A stretch of DNA of 64,000 nucleotides from a virus. A model generated the notes under the pieces. The model searched no databases. It was not told the origin of the DNA and worked only from the letters and a program-made list of their open reading frames with translations. The stretch spans positions 1-64,000 of the IMG/VR virus record IMGVR_UViG_3300037847_005729; one strand, given 5' to 3'. Shown one piece after another: positions 63,674-64,000 of this stretch. The translations under genes and the position numbers were made by a program. Within the stretch, counting starts at the first letter, position 1, and each line of letters begins with the position of its first letter.

Positions 63674-63708
63674 AGTTTATAGAATAGGAATTTTTATGCT
63701 TTTGTCAA
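63674..63708 (-). promoter_or_regulatory. Leaderless promoter
   Basis: Minus strand: TTGACA (63708-63703), 16 nt, TATTCT (63686-63681), ATAAACT, ATG 63673. The 7-nt tail is identical to that of the 61781 promoter. Confidence 0.8.
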
Positions 63709-63930
63709 ACTTTTATTTAACTTTTCTAAAAGTTTTTTTCCAATTTCTTCGCAAGCTTTTGTCTGTGCTTTTGTTAAGCCTTGGTCGCCTAAAGTAAGTT
63801 GACCTTCGATTAGCGTTGCAAGATGTCCGAGATTGTAAGCAACTGATGAAAGGTTGCCGTTGATTCTGTGAGGTTCAAAAGAGAATGCTTTCTCTGTGAT
63901 TTCGTCTTGAGTTTGTTTAATTGTTATCAT
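63694..63930 (-). CDS. Hypothetical protein, paralogue of the 62171 gene
   Basis: 78 residues. ITIKQTQDEITEKAFSFEPH and GLTKAQTKACEEIGKKLLEK match the 62171 product along its length. The promoter of the next unit (63703-63708) lies within the end of this gene. No function known. Confidence 0.6.
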   Translation of the reverse strand: MITIKQTQDEITEKAFSFEPHRINGNLSSVAYNLGHLATLIEGQLTLGDQGLTKAQTKACEEIGKKLLEKLNKSLTKA

Positions 63931-63964
63931 ACTAACACTCTAAAGGATTTCTAAATTCTGTCAA
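63931..63964 (-). promoter_or_regulatory. Leaderless promoter
   Basis: Minus strand: TTGACA (63964-63959), 16 nt, TAGAGT (63942-63937), GTTAGT, ATG 63930. Confidence 0.72.
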
Positions 63965-64000
63965 GTCATTTTGAGAAAGTTTTGCAATTTTTTTTAAAAC

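Noticed and set aside
1-64000. Window as a bacterial chromosome region or prophage
   Set aside because: No integrase, attachment site, ribosomal, tRNA or core metabolic genes are seen; gene density, microORFs and tail/replication content fit a virion genome. A prophage state elsewhere cannot be fully excluded.

Overview
The window is a piece of an AT-rich (roughly one-third GC by eye), densely packed tailed-phage genome. Support comes from a lambda-type tail-tip module (gpL, gpK, gpI and gpJ homologues), a phage replication and recombination module (RecA/UvsX, DnaB-type helicase, TOPRIM primase, a split DNA polymerase III), a T4-type rIIA/rIIB pair, lysis-type genes and dozens of tiny ORFs. 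The gpJ/I/K/L set, an encoded outer-membrane barrel and the LPS-type sugar genes point to a Gram-negative host, probably aquatic. The host itself cannot be named from the sequence. No tRNA, rRNA, CRISPR array, integrase or insertion sequence was seen.

Layout. (1) 1-14.4 kb: one tightly coupled operon of about 15 surface-glycan genes (glycosyltransferases, UDP-GlcNAc 2-epimerase, three extended-SDR sugar-nucleotide enzymes, a carbamoyltransferase, nucleotidyltransferase/HAD/kinase fusions, a transaldolase-like enzyme), mostly joined by ATGA overlaps. (2) 14.4-33.5 kb: recombination and replication (RecA-like, helicase, primase, two PD-(D/E)XK nucleases, DNA polymerase III split into PHP, exonuclease and core genes, a one-ring Clp ATPase), a beta-barrel membrane protein and more sugar-transferase genes. 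(3) 33.5-42.7 kb, minus strand: tail tip, with a 2390-residue gpJ-like protein. (4) 42.7-49.7 kb: a lectin-like structural protein, a glycosyltransferase, a methyltransferase, holin-like membrane proteins and a PhyH-type dioxygenase. (5) 49.7-59.3 kb: rIIA, a DNA-glycosylase-like gene, rIIB, a lytic transglycosylase-like gene, many microproteins and a RuvB-like ATPase. (6) 59.3-64 kb, minus strand: small accessory genes including DUF932-like and GP88-like proteins, separated by structured palindromes.

Regulation is unusually readable. Thirteen sites have the form TTGACA-like, 16-17 nt, TAnnnT-like, 5-7 nt, then ATG, so the mRNA should begin at or almost at the start codon (leaderless). They drive the helicase, the PHP gene, rIIA, RuvB and nearly every transcription unit of regions 5 and 6. 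A second signal, AGTGTAA about 8 nt before ATG, precedes tail, structural, membrane-protein and some other genes on both strands and looks like a separate (late?) promoter class. In regions 5 and 6 the boundaries between transcription units carry 76-79 bp palindromes with GC-rich cores, two of them preceded at identical spacing by a sigma-54-like -24/-12 sequence. These elements, the leaderless promoter set and the glycan operon with its fused activation enzymes are the most interesting parts of the window.
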